Below, piece by piece: positions 34,255 through 43,934 of a stretch of DNA of 64,000 bases (positions are counted from its first letter, which is position 1; each line of letters begins with the position of its first letter). Made by a program: the position numbers and the translations under genes. The DNA is from JBKHYJ01 sp046565505 (lineage in GTDB: Bacteria; Acidobacteriota; Blastocatellia; UBA7656). The stretch is taken from positions 1-64,000 of the forward strand of contig JBKHYJ010000131.1 in assembly GCA_046565505.1 (NCBI GenBank), read 5' to 3'. The notes under the pieces are model-generated. The model worked only from the letters and a program-made list of their open reading frames with translations. It was not told the origin of the DNA and ran no database searches.

Positions 34255-35529
34255 TCAAACTGTGAGCTGCTGGCCGTTAAGGTCCAGGGATTCGAGCTGG
34301 CCGATGGCAGTTACAGCGAGGCCGTCGCCGCGGAATATCTCGCACGCTATGCGCTGCACGTCGCCGGCCGTCACCCTGTCGATCCGCTCGAGTATCTCGT
34401 CGAGCGTGAACTGGCGGCCGAAGAATATCTCCTGCCGCGCCAGGTTGCTCATGCGGGCGGAGGTCGATTCCAGGCTGAGCATGATCGACACCTTGAGCTG
34501 GTCCTTCGCGCGCTGCAACTCCGCGTCCGACACCGGCTCGGCCTTGAATTTGGCGAACTGCTCGATGCTCAGGCCTATGACTTCGGTCATCTGTTCGGGC
34601 GAGGTCGCCGCGTAGACAGACAGGTAGCCGGCGTCCGTGTACGCGCTCACCCCGGAGTAGACCGCGTAAGCAAGCCCGTGCTCTTCTCTTATAGTTTGAA
34701 ACAGCCGCGAGCTCATGCCGCCCCCGAGTATCACATTCAGGACGTGCACCGAGTAGCGGTCATTAGATGTCATAGATGGGCAGCGCGTGCCCATCACGAG
34801 GTGCGCCTGCTCCAGGTCCTTGTTCATTATCACGCGGCGGGCGGCGGGCGAGGGGGCCGACGACGAGACTTCGGCGGGCCGGTCCTGCAAGCCGCCGAGG
34901 TAGCGGGCCACCATCTCGACGAACCGCGCGTGGTCTATATTGCCCGCGCCGGAGACCACCAGGTTTCGCGGCGTGTAGACGTTCTGGAAGTATTGAACGA
35001 CGCGGTCGTGATTGAACGTCGCCAGCGTGTCCGCCGTGCCCAGGATTGACCGCCCGAGCGGATGATCGGGCCAGAAATTAGAGACGAATACCTCATGGAC
35101 CAGGTCGTCCGGGGTGTCCTCGACCATCTTGATCTCTTCGAGCACCACGTTGCGCTCGCGGTCGAGTTCTTCGTCCGTGAACAGCGGGGAGGTCACGAGG
35201 TCCGCCAGAAGGTCGAAGGCGCGCGGGAGGTGTTGGTCCAGTACCTTGACGTAGTAGCTTGCCACTTCGCGGCTGGTGAAGGCGTCCACATGGCCGCCGA
35301 TCGCGTCGCTTTCGACGGCGATTTCACGGGCGGTGCGGTTGCGCGTGCCCTTAAAAAGTGTGTGCTCGATGAAGTGGGAAATGCCGTTGAGGTGGGTCGC
35401 CTCGTGACGCGAGCCCGAGCGAACCCAGATGCCCACGGAGGCGGAGCGCACGTGATTCATCCGCTCCGTTATTATTGTGAGTCCATTTTCAAGTACTGTC
35501 TTTACTATTGGACTGGCTTGTTCGCTCAT
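34255..35529 (-). CDS. M16 family zinc metallopeptidase (pitrilysin/MPP-like)
   Basis: About 424 residues when started at MSEQASPIV, which has GGGAG 4 nt upstream; an upstream extension to 35556 has no ribosome-binding site. The inverted zinc motif HFIEHTLFKGT (HxxEH) is intact, followed by the downstream Glu region in AVESDAIGGHVDAFTSRE. The C-terminal half has the R-Y loop type GGGMSSRLFQTIREEHGLAYAVYS. This is the one-domain bacterial type, active as a dimer on short peptides. No signal peptide is seen, so it is probably cytoplasmic. It is the first gene of the minus-strand run that leads into the pur genes. Confidence 0.93.
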   Translation of the reverse strand: MSEQASPIVKTVLENGLTIITERMNHVRSASVGIWVRSGSRHEATHLNGISHFIEHTLFKGTRNRTAREIAVESDAIGGHVDAFTSREVASYYVKVLDQHLPRAFDLLADLVTSPLFTDEELDRERNVVLEEIKMVEDTPDDLVHEVFVSNFWPDHPLGRSILGTADTLATFNHDRVVQYFQNVYTPRNLVVSGAGNIDHARFVEMVARYLGGLQDRPAEVSSSAPSPAARRVIMNKDLEQAHLVMGTRCPSMTSNDRYSVHVLNVILGGGMSSRLFQTIREEHGLAYAVYSGVSAYTDAGYLSVYAATSPEQMTEVIGLSIEQFAKFKAEPVSDAELQRAKDQLKVSIMLSLESTSARMSNLARQEIFFGRQFTLDEILERIDRVTAGDVQRIACEIFRGDGLAVTAIGQLESLDLNGQQLTV

Positions 35530-35751
35530 ATATCTCCCGAAAGCCGATGCTATCACACGGCTTCGAGCGGGCGCAAACCTTCATGGGTCGCGGGGTGCTG
35601 ACTTCGAGCGGCCATCGCGGGGTTCGGGCGGCGGATCAAATATTTGTGGTTCAAAGTTTTGGACTCCCGCCGGAAGTGAGGGCCGCGCGTCGGTATTTCG
35701 CAATCGCGTTGACCGTGACGGCGGGGTCATCTAGAATTACATCTCGATTAT

Positions 35752-35825
<74 letters not shown>

Positions 35826-35910
35826 TTGAAACTCCTAAAGCGAAGCACCCGTCGAGGCCACTTTTTACAGCCGGCTTTTTTCGTCTCACCCGTCAGCCGC
35901 GCGAATAGAT

Positions 35911-38640
35911 TCAATCACTGATCGGTATTTCCAGGGCGTACGCGATTGCCTGTTCCAGCCCCATCGCACGAGCTTTCGGCGGCTTACGCTTGACGCCCGC
36001 CCCCCCGCCATGAGAATACAGGCCCGACTTAGTCGAGTCGTACATGCCGTGATCGAAAAACTTCACGGAGACGCCGACGTCTTTGGATAACGAGTCCGTC
36101 GCGTCAAAGAGCGAAAGGGCGCGGCTGGCCCGCCCCGTCTCCGCCGACGTGACGGCCAGCCCCGCTATGCATGCGACCGTAAGCCGCTTGCGGCCGAGTT
36201 CGCGGTTCCAAATCAGGCTCTCGCGGTAAAGGCTCTCCGCCATCGAGTAATCCTGACGCCGCACGGCCAGGTCCCCCAGGTATTTCAGCGTCTCTGACAG
36301 CCCCCATTTGTCCTTCACCGCCCGCTGTATCTTCAACGCCTTCTCGAGCTGGCGGCGCGCCGAGGGGAAATTGCCTTTCAGGAAATCCAGGAAGCCCAGG
36401 TTGCTGAGCGTCAATGGCTGGCCCCACGTGTCGTTCATGCTCTTCCATATCCTCAGGCTTTTTTTGTAAAGCTTGAGCGCCTCCGCGTAATCCCCCTTCT
36501 GGCGGTATACGTTCCCCAAATCATTTTGCGCGAGGGCCAGCCCCCACCTGTTCTTTAGCCGCGCGAATGTCTCGACGGCTTCCTCTTCGCATGCGAGCGC
36601 CTTGTCCAGGTCATTTAGGTTCAACGCCACCATGCCCTGAATGACGAGCGCGAAGGCAAGCCCCCGCCCGTCCCCAATCTCGCGCCACATCTTCACGCTG
36701 TCCTCGAGGAATGGGTGCGCGGCCTTGTCGTCCCCCTGGAGGAACACGAGCCCGCCCGCGGCGTAGAGCGCCTTTGCCCGCGCCGCCCTGTGCGGCGAAG
36801 GCCTGGTCTGTTCCAGCATGTCGTTCAGCCAGTCGCGGCCCTCGCTAAAATTGGCCTGTAAATTCCAGGCCCAAAATAAGGCCCCGGCCATGCGCAGCCC
36901 CAGTTCGCAGTCGCCCGCCGCGCGCCGGCACCAGCTCAGGGCCGCGCGGAAGTTGCCGAGCTCGGCCTCTATGCGCTCTAGCCAGCCATCTCGCTCCCGG
37001 CTCGTGATCTTGAGTTCGGCCTCTTCAGCCAACGACAGAAAATAGTTCACATGTCGCCGCTTCAGGTCCTCGATCTCCCCGCTTTTCTTTAGAAGCTCCT
37101 GCCCATACTCGCGTATCACGTCAGACATCTTGAAGCGGTTGCCGCTCTTGACGGCCTCGTCGGGCCGCAGCAGGTTATTGTCAACCAGCGACCACAACCC
37201 TTCCGACACGTCGATCTTCAAATCGCCGCCCGGGTTGCATACCGCCTCGGCCGCCGTCACGGTGAAACCGTCTTTGAAGATCGACAGCCGCCTGAGCAGC
37301 ATTTGCTCCGACGGGTTCAGCAGGTTATAGCTCCAGGTGATCGAAGCGTACATGGTTGTCTGGCGCGTCTTGAGCGTTTTACCCCCGGTCAGTGACAATA
37401 GCTGGTTCTCCAGGGCGGCCAGCATCTCCTGGGGGTTGCTGTTGAACCGATTGATGCTGGCGGTGACCAGCTCGATCGCCAGGGCCAGCCCCTCCAGGCG
37501 GATACATATCTGGGCCACCGCCGGCGCGTTCTCGTTCGTTATCGTGAAGTGCGGGTCGATCTCGCGAGAGCTTTGGATGAAGAGCTTTACGGCGTCAAAT
37601 TGCGACAGCCTTTCGGGCGGGAGGTAATCCTCCTCTTTGGGGAGGGCCAGGATCGGCAGCTTAAAAGGGCGCGCGCCGGGCATCCTCACAAGCCTCCTGC
37701 TCGTCAGCAGAATCTTCAGGCGCGGGCAGGCCGCGCGGAGGTCGGTTAAATACTCTACGCTCGCGTCGGAAGCTATGTACTCGAAGGTGTCAAGCAGCAG
37801 CAGCATCTGTTTATTCTTCAGAAACTCTTTCAAGCTTTCCTTAACCTTGCTCTGCTCGACCTCCTTGAGCTTGAGCGCTTCCGTGATGGCGTAGGGGAGC
37901 AACTGCGGGTCGCTGACTTTCTCCAGCGGGACGTAGCAGACGCCGTTCTCAAACTCCTTGATCAGGTGCGACGCCACCTCTATCGCGAGGCGCGTCTTGC
38001 CGGTGCCCCCCTCGCCGTGGACGAATATGATGGCGGCCTCGCCCCGGAGAAATCTTTTCAGCTCATCGGCCTCCACCTGCCGCCCGACGAATGGCGTCGG
38101 CGACGGGGGCAGATTGTTGAACGGGGTGTAGAAGGCCAGGCTTATCTTCTCCCGCTCTTTCACCTGGTCGCTGTCTCTTATGGAGTTGACCACGTCGCGG
38201 ATGCCATTCGTAACGGCCGTCAACCCCCTGTCCCGGTCGCGCCAGGTGTTGAGCGGCCTGGCGTTGGTCGGCAGCGCCTGAAGCTTGCCGAACGGCGCGG
38301 TGTCCCACACGCAGGTGCGGACGATGATGGGGATCACGCGGGCCTCGCCCGCCTCGTACCTTTCCATCGCCCTCTTCATCTCTTTGCCGTAGCAGTAAGC
38401 GGAAGCCAAGAAGTCAACGCTGACGAACAGCAGAATGATGTGAGCCGATTCAAGGTTCTCGCTGATCTTGTCGTCGAATTCTTCGCCCGGCAGGATCTTG
38501 CGGTCATGCCAGTTGGAGATGAGGCCCTGGATGATAAAGGGGGTGAGAAACTTCTCCAGCTCTTGTCGCCACGCCTCGTCTTTATGAGAGTAGGAGAAGA
38601 ATATTCTTACAGGCTCGGTCGCCGTGCGCGCGTCAGCCAT
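35911..38640 (-). CDS. TIR-STAND NTPase-TPR protein (NLR-like)
   Basis: 909 residues in three parts. Residues about 10-150 are a TIR domain: box-1 IFFSYSHKDEAW, then FLASAYCYGKEMKRAM, where E87 is at the position of the catalytic glutamate of NAD-cleaving TIRs. Residues about 180-500 are an NB-ARC/STAND NTPase with Walker A GEGGTGKT (209-216), Walker B MLLLLDTFEY, sensor LKILLTSRRLVR, the GLALAIEL motif and a winged-helix segment near LLRRLSIFKDGFTVTAAEAVC. The C-terminal third is TPR repeats (GNVYRQKGDYAEALKLYKKSL and others). Such tripartite proteins resemble bacterial NLR-like immune sensors that cut NAD when a trigger binds the repeats. Some relatives are transcriptional regulators. It is monocistronic and lies beside tRNA-Pro. 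Confidence 0.9.
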   Translation of the reverse strand: MADARTATEPVRIFFSYSHKDEAWRQELEKFLTPFIIQGLISNWHDRKILPGEEFDDKISENLESAHIILLFVSVDFLASAYCYGKEMKRAMERYEAGEARVIPIIVRTCVWDTAPFGKLQALPTNARPLNTWRDRDRGLTAVTNGIRDVVNSIRDSDQVKEREKISLAFYTPFNNLPPSPTPFVGRQVEADELKRFLRGEAAIIFVHGEGGTGKTRLAIEVASHLIKEFENGVCYVPLEKVSDPQLLPYAITEALKLKEVEQSKVKESLKEFLKNKQMLLLLDTFEYIASDASVEYLTDLRAACPRLKILLTSRRLVRMPGARPFKLPILALPKEEDYLPPERLSQFDAVKLFIQSSREIDPHFTITNENAPAVAQICIRLEGLALAIELVTASINRFNSNPQEMLAALENQLLSLTGGKTLKTRQTTMYASITWSYNLLNPSEQMLLRRLSIFKDGFTVTAAEAVCNPGGDLKIDVSEGLWSLVDNNLLRPDEAVKSGNRFKMSDVIREYGQELLKKSGEIEDLKRRHVNYFLSLAEEAELKITSRERDGWLERIEAELGNFRAALSWCRRAAGDCELGLRMAGALFWAWNLQANFSEGRDWLNDMLEQTRPSPHRAARAKALYAAGGLVFLQGDDKAAHPFLEDSVKMWREIGDGRGLAFALVIQGMVALNLNDLDKALACEEEAVETFARLKNRWGLALAQNDLGNVYRQKGDYAEALKLYKKSLRIWKSMNDTWGQPLTLSNLGFLDFLKGNFPSARRQLEKALKIQRAVKDKWGLSETLKYLGDLAVRRQDYSMAESLYRESLIWNRELGRKRLTVACIAGLAVTSAETGRASRALSLFDATDSLSKDVGVSVKFFDHGMYDSTKSGLYSHGGGAGVKRKPPKARAMGLEQAIAYALEIPISD

Positions 38641-38979
38641 TGTCGTAGCCCTTTCTGCTGGTTGCTAAAGAACAGAGTGTGCCGGTTACTTCAAGGCGAA
38701 GAGGCGGAGAGCATGGCCGTGACCATGTGGAAGAGCCGCTTTCAAGGCGGCGGCGCTCTTAGCCTTTATCCTCGTCGAGAGGCGGCGCTAAGGAGTCCCT
38801 CCCAAACGCAGTGAGCTAGTCGATTATAATACAAACCACAAGATCATGCTCAAGCGTCATGGCGGGCGGTGGAACGACAAAGCCTCGCCCGACCCCGGCC
38901 GCGAATCTGTTGATCTTCCCTTCCGCTCGCCTCTCGTGTTAGATTGCGGTTTCACCACAACGCTCAGGCGATATTGCTA
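38641..38979. other. Divergent promoter region
   Basis: About 340 bp between the TIR-STAND gene (read left) and acylphosphatase (read right). A TATAAT hexamer lies at 38825-38830 on the plus strand, without a clear -35 box. No coding frame is convincing. Confidence 0.35.
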
Positions 38980-39255
38980 ATGACGGTAGCCCGGCGATTC
39001 ATAGTCAGGGGGAGGGTGCAGGGGGTCGGCTTCCGCTACTTCGCGGTCCGCGCGGCCCGGTCGGCGGGCGTCGTCGGGACGGTCCGAAATCTGCCCGATG
39101 GGACTGTCGAGGCCATCGCCGAAGGGACGCCTCAGGCCGTCGCCGATTTCCGCCGGGAGCTTGAGCGCGGGCCGTCGTACGCGCGCGTGAGCGGGGTTGA
39201 CGAAATAGGCATGCAGGCGACCGGGCGCTATTCCAGGTTCGACGTTATACATTAG
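38980..39255 (+). CDS. acyP: Acylphosphatase
   Basis: About 91 residues from MTVARRF. The family signature GRVQGVGFRYF holds the catalytic arginine, and VGTVRNLPDGTVEAIAEG holds the catalytic asparagine. The enzyme hydrolyses carboxyl-phosphate bonds such as those in acetyl phosphate or 1,3-bisphosphoglycerate. Length and motif spacing match the family. The frame is open further upstream to 38944, but the ATG at 38980 gives the standard N-terminus. apt follows about 110 bp downstream on the same strand. Confidence 0.93.
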   Translation: MTVARRFIVRGRVQGVGFRYFAVRAARSAGVVGTVRNLPDGTVEAIAEGTPQAVADFRRELERGPSYARVSGVDEIGMQATGRYSRFDVIH

Positions 39256-39367
39256 GCGCGACGCGGGGAGGGCCGAAACCGGCCGTGGCAGCCTGTTTCA
39301 AGCCATCTTATGCGCGCCCCGCGCGGCCCGAGGCATTCGACATCTTATTTCACCGAGGAGAGACCCC

Positions 39368-39889
39368 GTGGACAACCTGAAGAAATTAATCCGAACCGTC
39401 CCCGATTTCCCCAAGCCGGGCATTCAGTTTTACGACATAACGACGCTGCTTAAAGAGCCTTATGGGTTGCGCACTACTATCGACCGCCTGGTCGAGTGCA
39501 TAGACGACCCGGACGTGGACGCTGTCATAGGCATAGAGGCGCGCGGGTTCATCTTCGCGCCCGCGCTCGCCTACCGCCTCAAGGCGGGGTTCGTGCCCGT
39601 GCGCAAGCCGCGCAAGCTGCCTTCCGTTACGGAATCCATCTCGTACGCCCTTGAGTACGGGACGGACACGCTGGAGATTCACAAGGACGCCATCGGGCAG
39701 GGCAACCGCGTCATCATCGCCGACGACCTCCTGGCGACGGGCGGCACGGCCCGCGCGGTCGTTGATCTGGTCGAGCGGCTGGGCGGCACGGTCGCGGGCC
39801 TCGCGTTCGTGGTCGAATTGTCTTTCCTCAATGGGCGCGAGCGGTTCAGCGGCTATAAAGTGTCGTCGCTGCTCAGGTACGACGAGTGA
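39368..39889 (+). CDS. apt: Adenine phosphoribosyltransferase
   Basis: 173 residues starting at a GTG codon with GAGGAGA 6 nt upstream. The N-terminus LKKLIRTVPDFPKPGIQFYDIT is canonical for Apt. The PRPP-binding motif RVIIADDLLATGGTARA is intact, and the GIEARGFIFAPALAY segment is present. The enzyme converts adenine and PRPP to AMP (purine salvage). It is not linked to the pur run, which is on the other strand about 4 kb or more away. Confidence 0.96.
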   Translation: MDNLKKLIRTVPDFPKPGIQFYDITTLLKEPYGLRTTIDRLVECIDDPDVDAVIGIEARGFIFAPALAYRLKAGFVPVRKPRKLPSVTESISYALEYGTDTLEIHKDAIGQGNRVIIADDLLATGGTARAVVDLVERLGGTVAGLAFVVELSFLNGRERFSGYKVSSLLRYDE

Positions 39890-39939
39890 GCAGTCGTATA
39901 GACAAAGGAAAAGTTTATCTGCTACTTTAGAAACGAAGT

Positions 39940-40016
39940 GCTCCCGTAGCTCAGTTGCATAGAGCACGCGCCTCCTAAGCGCGGGGTCGCTGGTTGGAAT
40001 CCAGCCGGGGGCACCA
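39940..40016 (+). tRNA. tRNA-Arg (anticodon CCT) with swapped 19-56 pair
   Basis: Cloverleaf: acceptor GCTCCCG/CGGGGGC, D-stem GCTC/GAGC with loop AGTTGCATA, anticodon stem CGCGC/GCGCG with loop CTCCTAA (anticodon CCT), variable GGGTC, T-stem GCTGG/CCAGC with loop TTGGAAT, then A73 and an encoded CCA. Two positions deviate: the D-loop has G18-C19 instead of G18-G19, and the T-loop has G56 instead of C56. The two changes are complementary. All stems pair, so it is not a decayed gene. The two other tRNAs in the window keep the standard bases. Confidence 0.92.
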
Positions 40017-40118
40017 TTTCACATTCCAGGCTAAGGCCGTATCGGCCCGCGGGCATTCACCGATTATGCGCCGTCACGCTTTAGCCTGAAACGTCACCCG
40101 CGATTTAAATGAGCTAAC

Positions 40119-40301
40119 GTGATACCGGCAGGCATTCTCAGTGAGGTGAGTACATTTCGCACCCTCGAAGCAGTGATGCGGTGGGCCTTCGGCAGAAAGC
40201 CGCCGGCCGAATTATTCACGGTCGTCACCCAGGACGAGTTCACGCACGACGTGGTGATTCGAGTGTCGCCGGGGGGCTTTCTCGTGTTCGACACCACTTG
40301 A
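40119..40301 (+). CDS. Small hypothetical protein
   Basis: A 60-residue frame from GTG 40119; a second in-frame GTG at 40146 (VSTFRTLEAVMRW) is an alternative start. It has a helix-like first half and a strand-rich second half: FTVVTQDEFTHDVVIRVSPGGFLVFDTT. The even mix of residues looks protein-like, unlike the shadow frames nearby. No family is recognised with certainty. It sits between tRNA-Arg and an M28 peptidase gene on the same strand. Confidence 0.4.
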   Translation: MIPAGILSEVSTFRTLEAVMRWAFGRKPPAELFTVVTQDEFTHDVVIRVSPGGFLVFDTT

Positions 40302-40474
40302 CTGGGCGCGGTCAGGGCGGTCGCCCTGCTTGACCACGCACCGACGGCAGGCGAGCTGCTCGAACGCCGGGTGGCCGGCGGCTGGGCCCCGACTCCGACC
40401 CGCATGCGCGATGGCGACATCGTTCTGGGGCATGCCGCGTGTCTCCGCAGCACGAATAAATCAGGAACCCTCTA

Positions 40475-41902
<1,428 letters not shown>

Positions 41903-42036
41903 GCTAGAGCCACAACGAAGGGGCGCGGCGAGGGGGCGCCGGGCGGCGCGGCACGGCTTCGTCCGTATGTCGCTCGTCACGCCTTACGCGCCGCGCGCCG
42001 GTCAACACCCCTGGGCAGCCCGTCGGCGGAGCCAAT

Positions 42037-42789
42037 ATGCAAAACAACAGTCAGACGCGAGAGGCGTGGGCGCTCATTCGGTCCGAGCGCAACGCCGTTT
42101 TATGTACTCTCTCAAAGAGAATCGCGGGGTTCCCGTTCGGCTCCGTCGCGCCGTTCGCCGTTTCGGGCGCGGGCGAGCCCATAATCCTAATCAGCGAGAT
42201 CGCAGAGCACACGCGCAACCTCCGCGCGGACGCGCGCGCGAGCCTGCTCATCCAAGACTCTGCCGCGATGGCGGACCCACAGGCGGGCGCGCGCGCGACC
42301 CTGGTGGGGTACGCCGTGCCCGTCCCGCGCGCCTACCTCGACGACGCGCGCCGTCGTTACCTGGGCCTATTCCCCAACGCGGCGAGTTACTTCGAGACGC
42401 ATGATTTCTCTCTCTTCCAGATCAAGGTGGAACAGGTCCGCTTCATCGGGGGCTTCGGCGAAATCCACTGGATTGAGGGCCGCGAGCTGGTCGACGCCGG
42501 GGCCGACTCAAGCCTTGATTCGCTAGCGCCGCAGGTCAGGGCGATCTGCGACCACATGAATATGGACCATGCGGACGCGCTGAGATTGTACGCCGCGGCA
42601 TTCGCCGACACGCGCGCAGAAGCGGCGAAGATGATTCACGTAGACCGTGACGGATTCGACATGGTGGCGGTCGGAGGCGGCACCCACAAACACCTGCGCA
42701 TAGATTTCCCCGCGCCGCTGGCCGGCAACGACCAGGTGCGGCCCGTGATGGTCGAGATGGTCCGCCGTGCCAGAGAGATGGTCGGGTGA
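42037..42789 (+). CDS. HugZ/PNPOx-like flavin- or haem-binding protein with DUF2470
   Basis: 250 residues. The N-terminal ~150 form a split-barrel (pyridoxamine-5'-phosphate oxidase-like) domain: REAWALIRSERNAVLCTLS, PFGSVAPFAVS and NLRADARASLLIQD. The C-terminal ~85 match DUF2470: ICDHMNMDHADALRLYAAAF and KMIHVDRDGFDMVA. Proteins with this pair include the haem oxygenase HugZ and chloroplast tetrapyrrole regulators, so haem or flavin binding is likely. The exact reaction is unknown. No haem uptake genes are adjacent. Confidence 0.85.
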   Translation: MQNNSQTREAWALIRSERNAVLCTLSKRIAGFPFGSVAPFAVSGAGEPIILISEIAEHTRNLRADARASLLIQDSAAMADPQAGARATLVGYAVPVPRAYLDDARRRYLGLFPNAASYFETHDFSLFQIKVEQVRFIGGFGEIHWIEGRELVDAGADSSLDSLAPQVRAICDHMNMDHADALRLYAAAFADTRAEAAKMIHVDRDGFDMVAVGGGTHKHLRIDFPAPLAGNDQVRPVMVEMVRRAREMVG

Positions 42790-42876
42790 ACCGCGCGCCC
42801 GCCTGATCCTTCATCTCGTAACGCGCGCCCGAAAGGGTTCCTCACCACGGAGCACACTCCCCGGATGTAGGATGCG

Positions 42877-42905
42877 TTGACACGCGTCATCCGATTAGTA
42901 ATACT
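42877..42905 (+). promoter_or_regulatory. Sigma-70-like promoter for the DUF2383 gene
   Basis: A perfect TTGACA at 42877-42882 is followed after 17 nt by AATACT at 42900-42905, which matches 4 of 6 bases of TATAAT. It lies about 70 bp upstream of the DUF2383 gene at 42977. Box quality and spacing make this the best promoter candidate seen in the window. Confidence 0.55.
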
Positions 42906-42976
42906 TGATGGCGAGGTATTGGGACGCTGAGTGCGAATCCTCCGAGCTTCAATCAGAACCATAGGGGGACACGCAA

Positions 42977-43438
42977 ATGGATAATGATAAAGTAATCAGC
43001 ACCCTTAACAGTCTCATCGAAACCTGCCGTGACGGACAGAATGGGTTCAAAGAAGCGGCCGAAAACGTCGAAAGCCCTGAACTCAAATCCTTCTTCAATG
43101 AAATAGTGCTCGAGCGTTCGCGGTTCGTAGGCGAGCTTCAACAGGAAGTCCAAAGGCTGGGCGGCGACCCCGAGAACACAGGCTCGACGGCCGCGGCAAT
43201 TCACCGGACCTGGATCGATATAAAAGGGTCTCTCACGGGCAGGGACGATCAGTCGATCCTCAACGAGTGCGAGAGGGGTGAGGATTCCGCGATTGATGCT
43301 TACAAGGACGCGCTCAAGGGTGAAAACCTGCCGGGCAACCTCCGCTCCGTGGTCGAGCGCCAATTCCGCAGCGTGCAGGAGGTGCACAATCGCGTGAAGC
43401 AGTTGCGCGATTCCAGAAGCGCGACCTCCGGTCGTTAG
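42977..43438 (+). CDS. DUF2383 / PA2169-family four-helix-bundle protein
   Basis: 153 residues with the ferritin-like helical pattern of the PA2169/DUF2383 family: ISTLNSLIETCRDGQNGFKEAAENV, then FFNEIVLERSRFVGELQQEVQRLGG, IHRTWIDIKGSLTGRDDQSIL and a long last helix. Family members are general stress proteins of unknown mechanism. GGGGG lies just before the start (AGGGGGACACGCAA). A good promoter precedes it. A small coiled-coil gene follows 95 bp downstream and may be cotranscribed. Confidence 0.9.
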   Translation: MDNDKVISTLNSLIETCRDGQNGFKEAAENVESPELKSFFNEIVLERSRFVGELQQEVQRLGGDPENTGSTAAAIHRTWIDIKGSLTGRDDQSILNECERGEDSAIDAYKDALKGENLPGNLRSVVERQFRSVQEVHNRVKQLRDSRSATSGR

Positions 43439-43532
43439 GGACGTATCGGCGGCGGGCCGTTGATCCTTCGCCGGCCCGCCCGCCCAGGTAAGCGGCGGAG
43501 CTTCGTAGTCGCACTTGATAGGCGTCGACAGC

Positions 43533-43772
43533 ATGAGCAGAGAAGAACTCGAATCCAGGTTGGAAGAATTTGACCGGGAGGAAACCCGGTTACGCCGCCG
43601 GTTTGAAGAGCTTCAAGATATAACGCAGAATGCCCCCGGCTCCCATCGCCCGGGGGTGCCATCTGCCGAAACGATGAAGGTAGAGCGCGAGATTCAAACT
43701 GTAGTGCTCGCGCTCTCTGACCTTGATCGCAGGCGTCAGGAGCTTACTGTCGCTATGAGCCTGTCCCGGTAA
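43533..43772 (+). CDS. Small coiled-coil hypothetical protein
   Basis: About 79 residues from MSREELESRLEEF. Two helical heptad-like stretches (LESRLEEFDREETRLRRRFEELQ and VEREIQTVVLALSDLDRRRQEL) are separated by a Pro/Gly loop, giving a helical hairpin. No signal, no metal motifs, no known family. A TTG 18 nt upstream could extend it by six residues. It may share the promoter of the DUF2383 gene. Confidence 0.5.
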   Translation: MSREELESRLEEFDREETRLRRRFEELQDITQNAPGSHRPGVPSAETMKVEREIQTVVLALSDLDRRRQELTVAMSLSR

Positions 43773-43934
43773 CGGCCGGGTCATTCTCCCGCAGGTAGTC
43801 AACCCTTACCGTGACCCGCGCCTTCCCCGCCGCGGCGCTAACCTTTGGGCATGGCTGTAAAAGTCTTCATGGCATGAAGCCGAGCCGCGCCCGCGCGGTC
43901 TATATTTTACGATCTATATTTTCAACAAGGATTC

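Noticed and set aside
39386..39967. 193-residue frame antisense to apt
   Set aside because: A clear shadow of apt in GC-rich DNA, rich in Arg/Glu with no motif.
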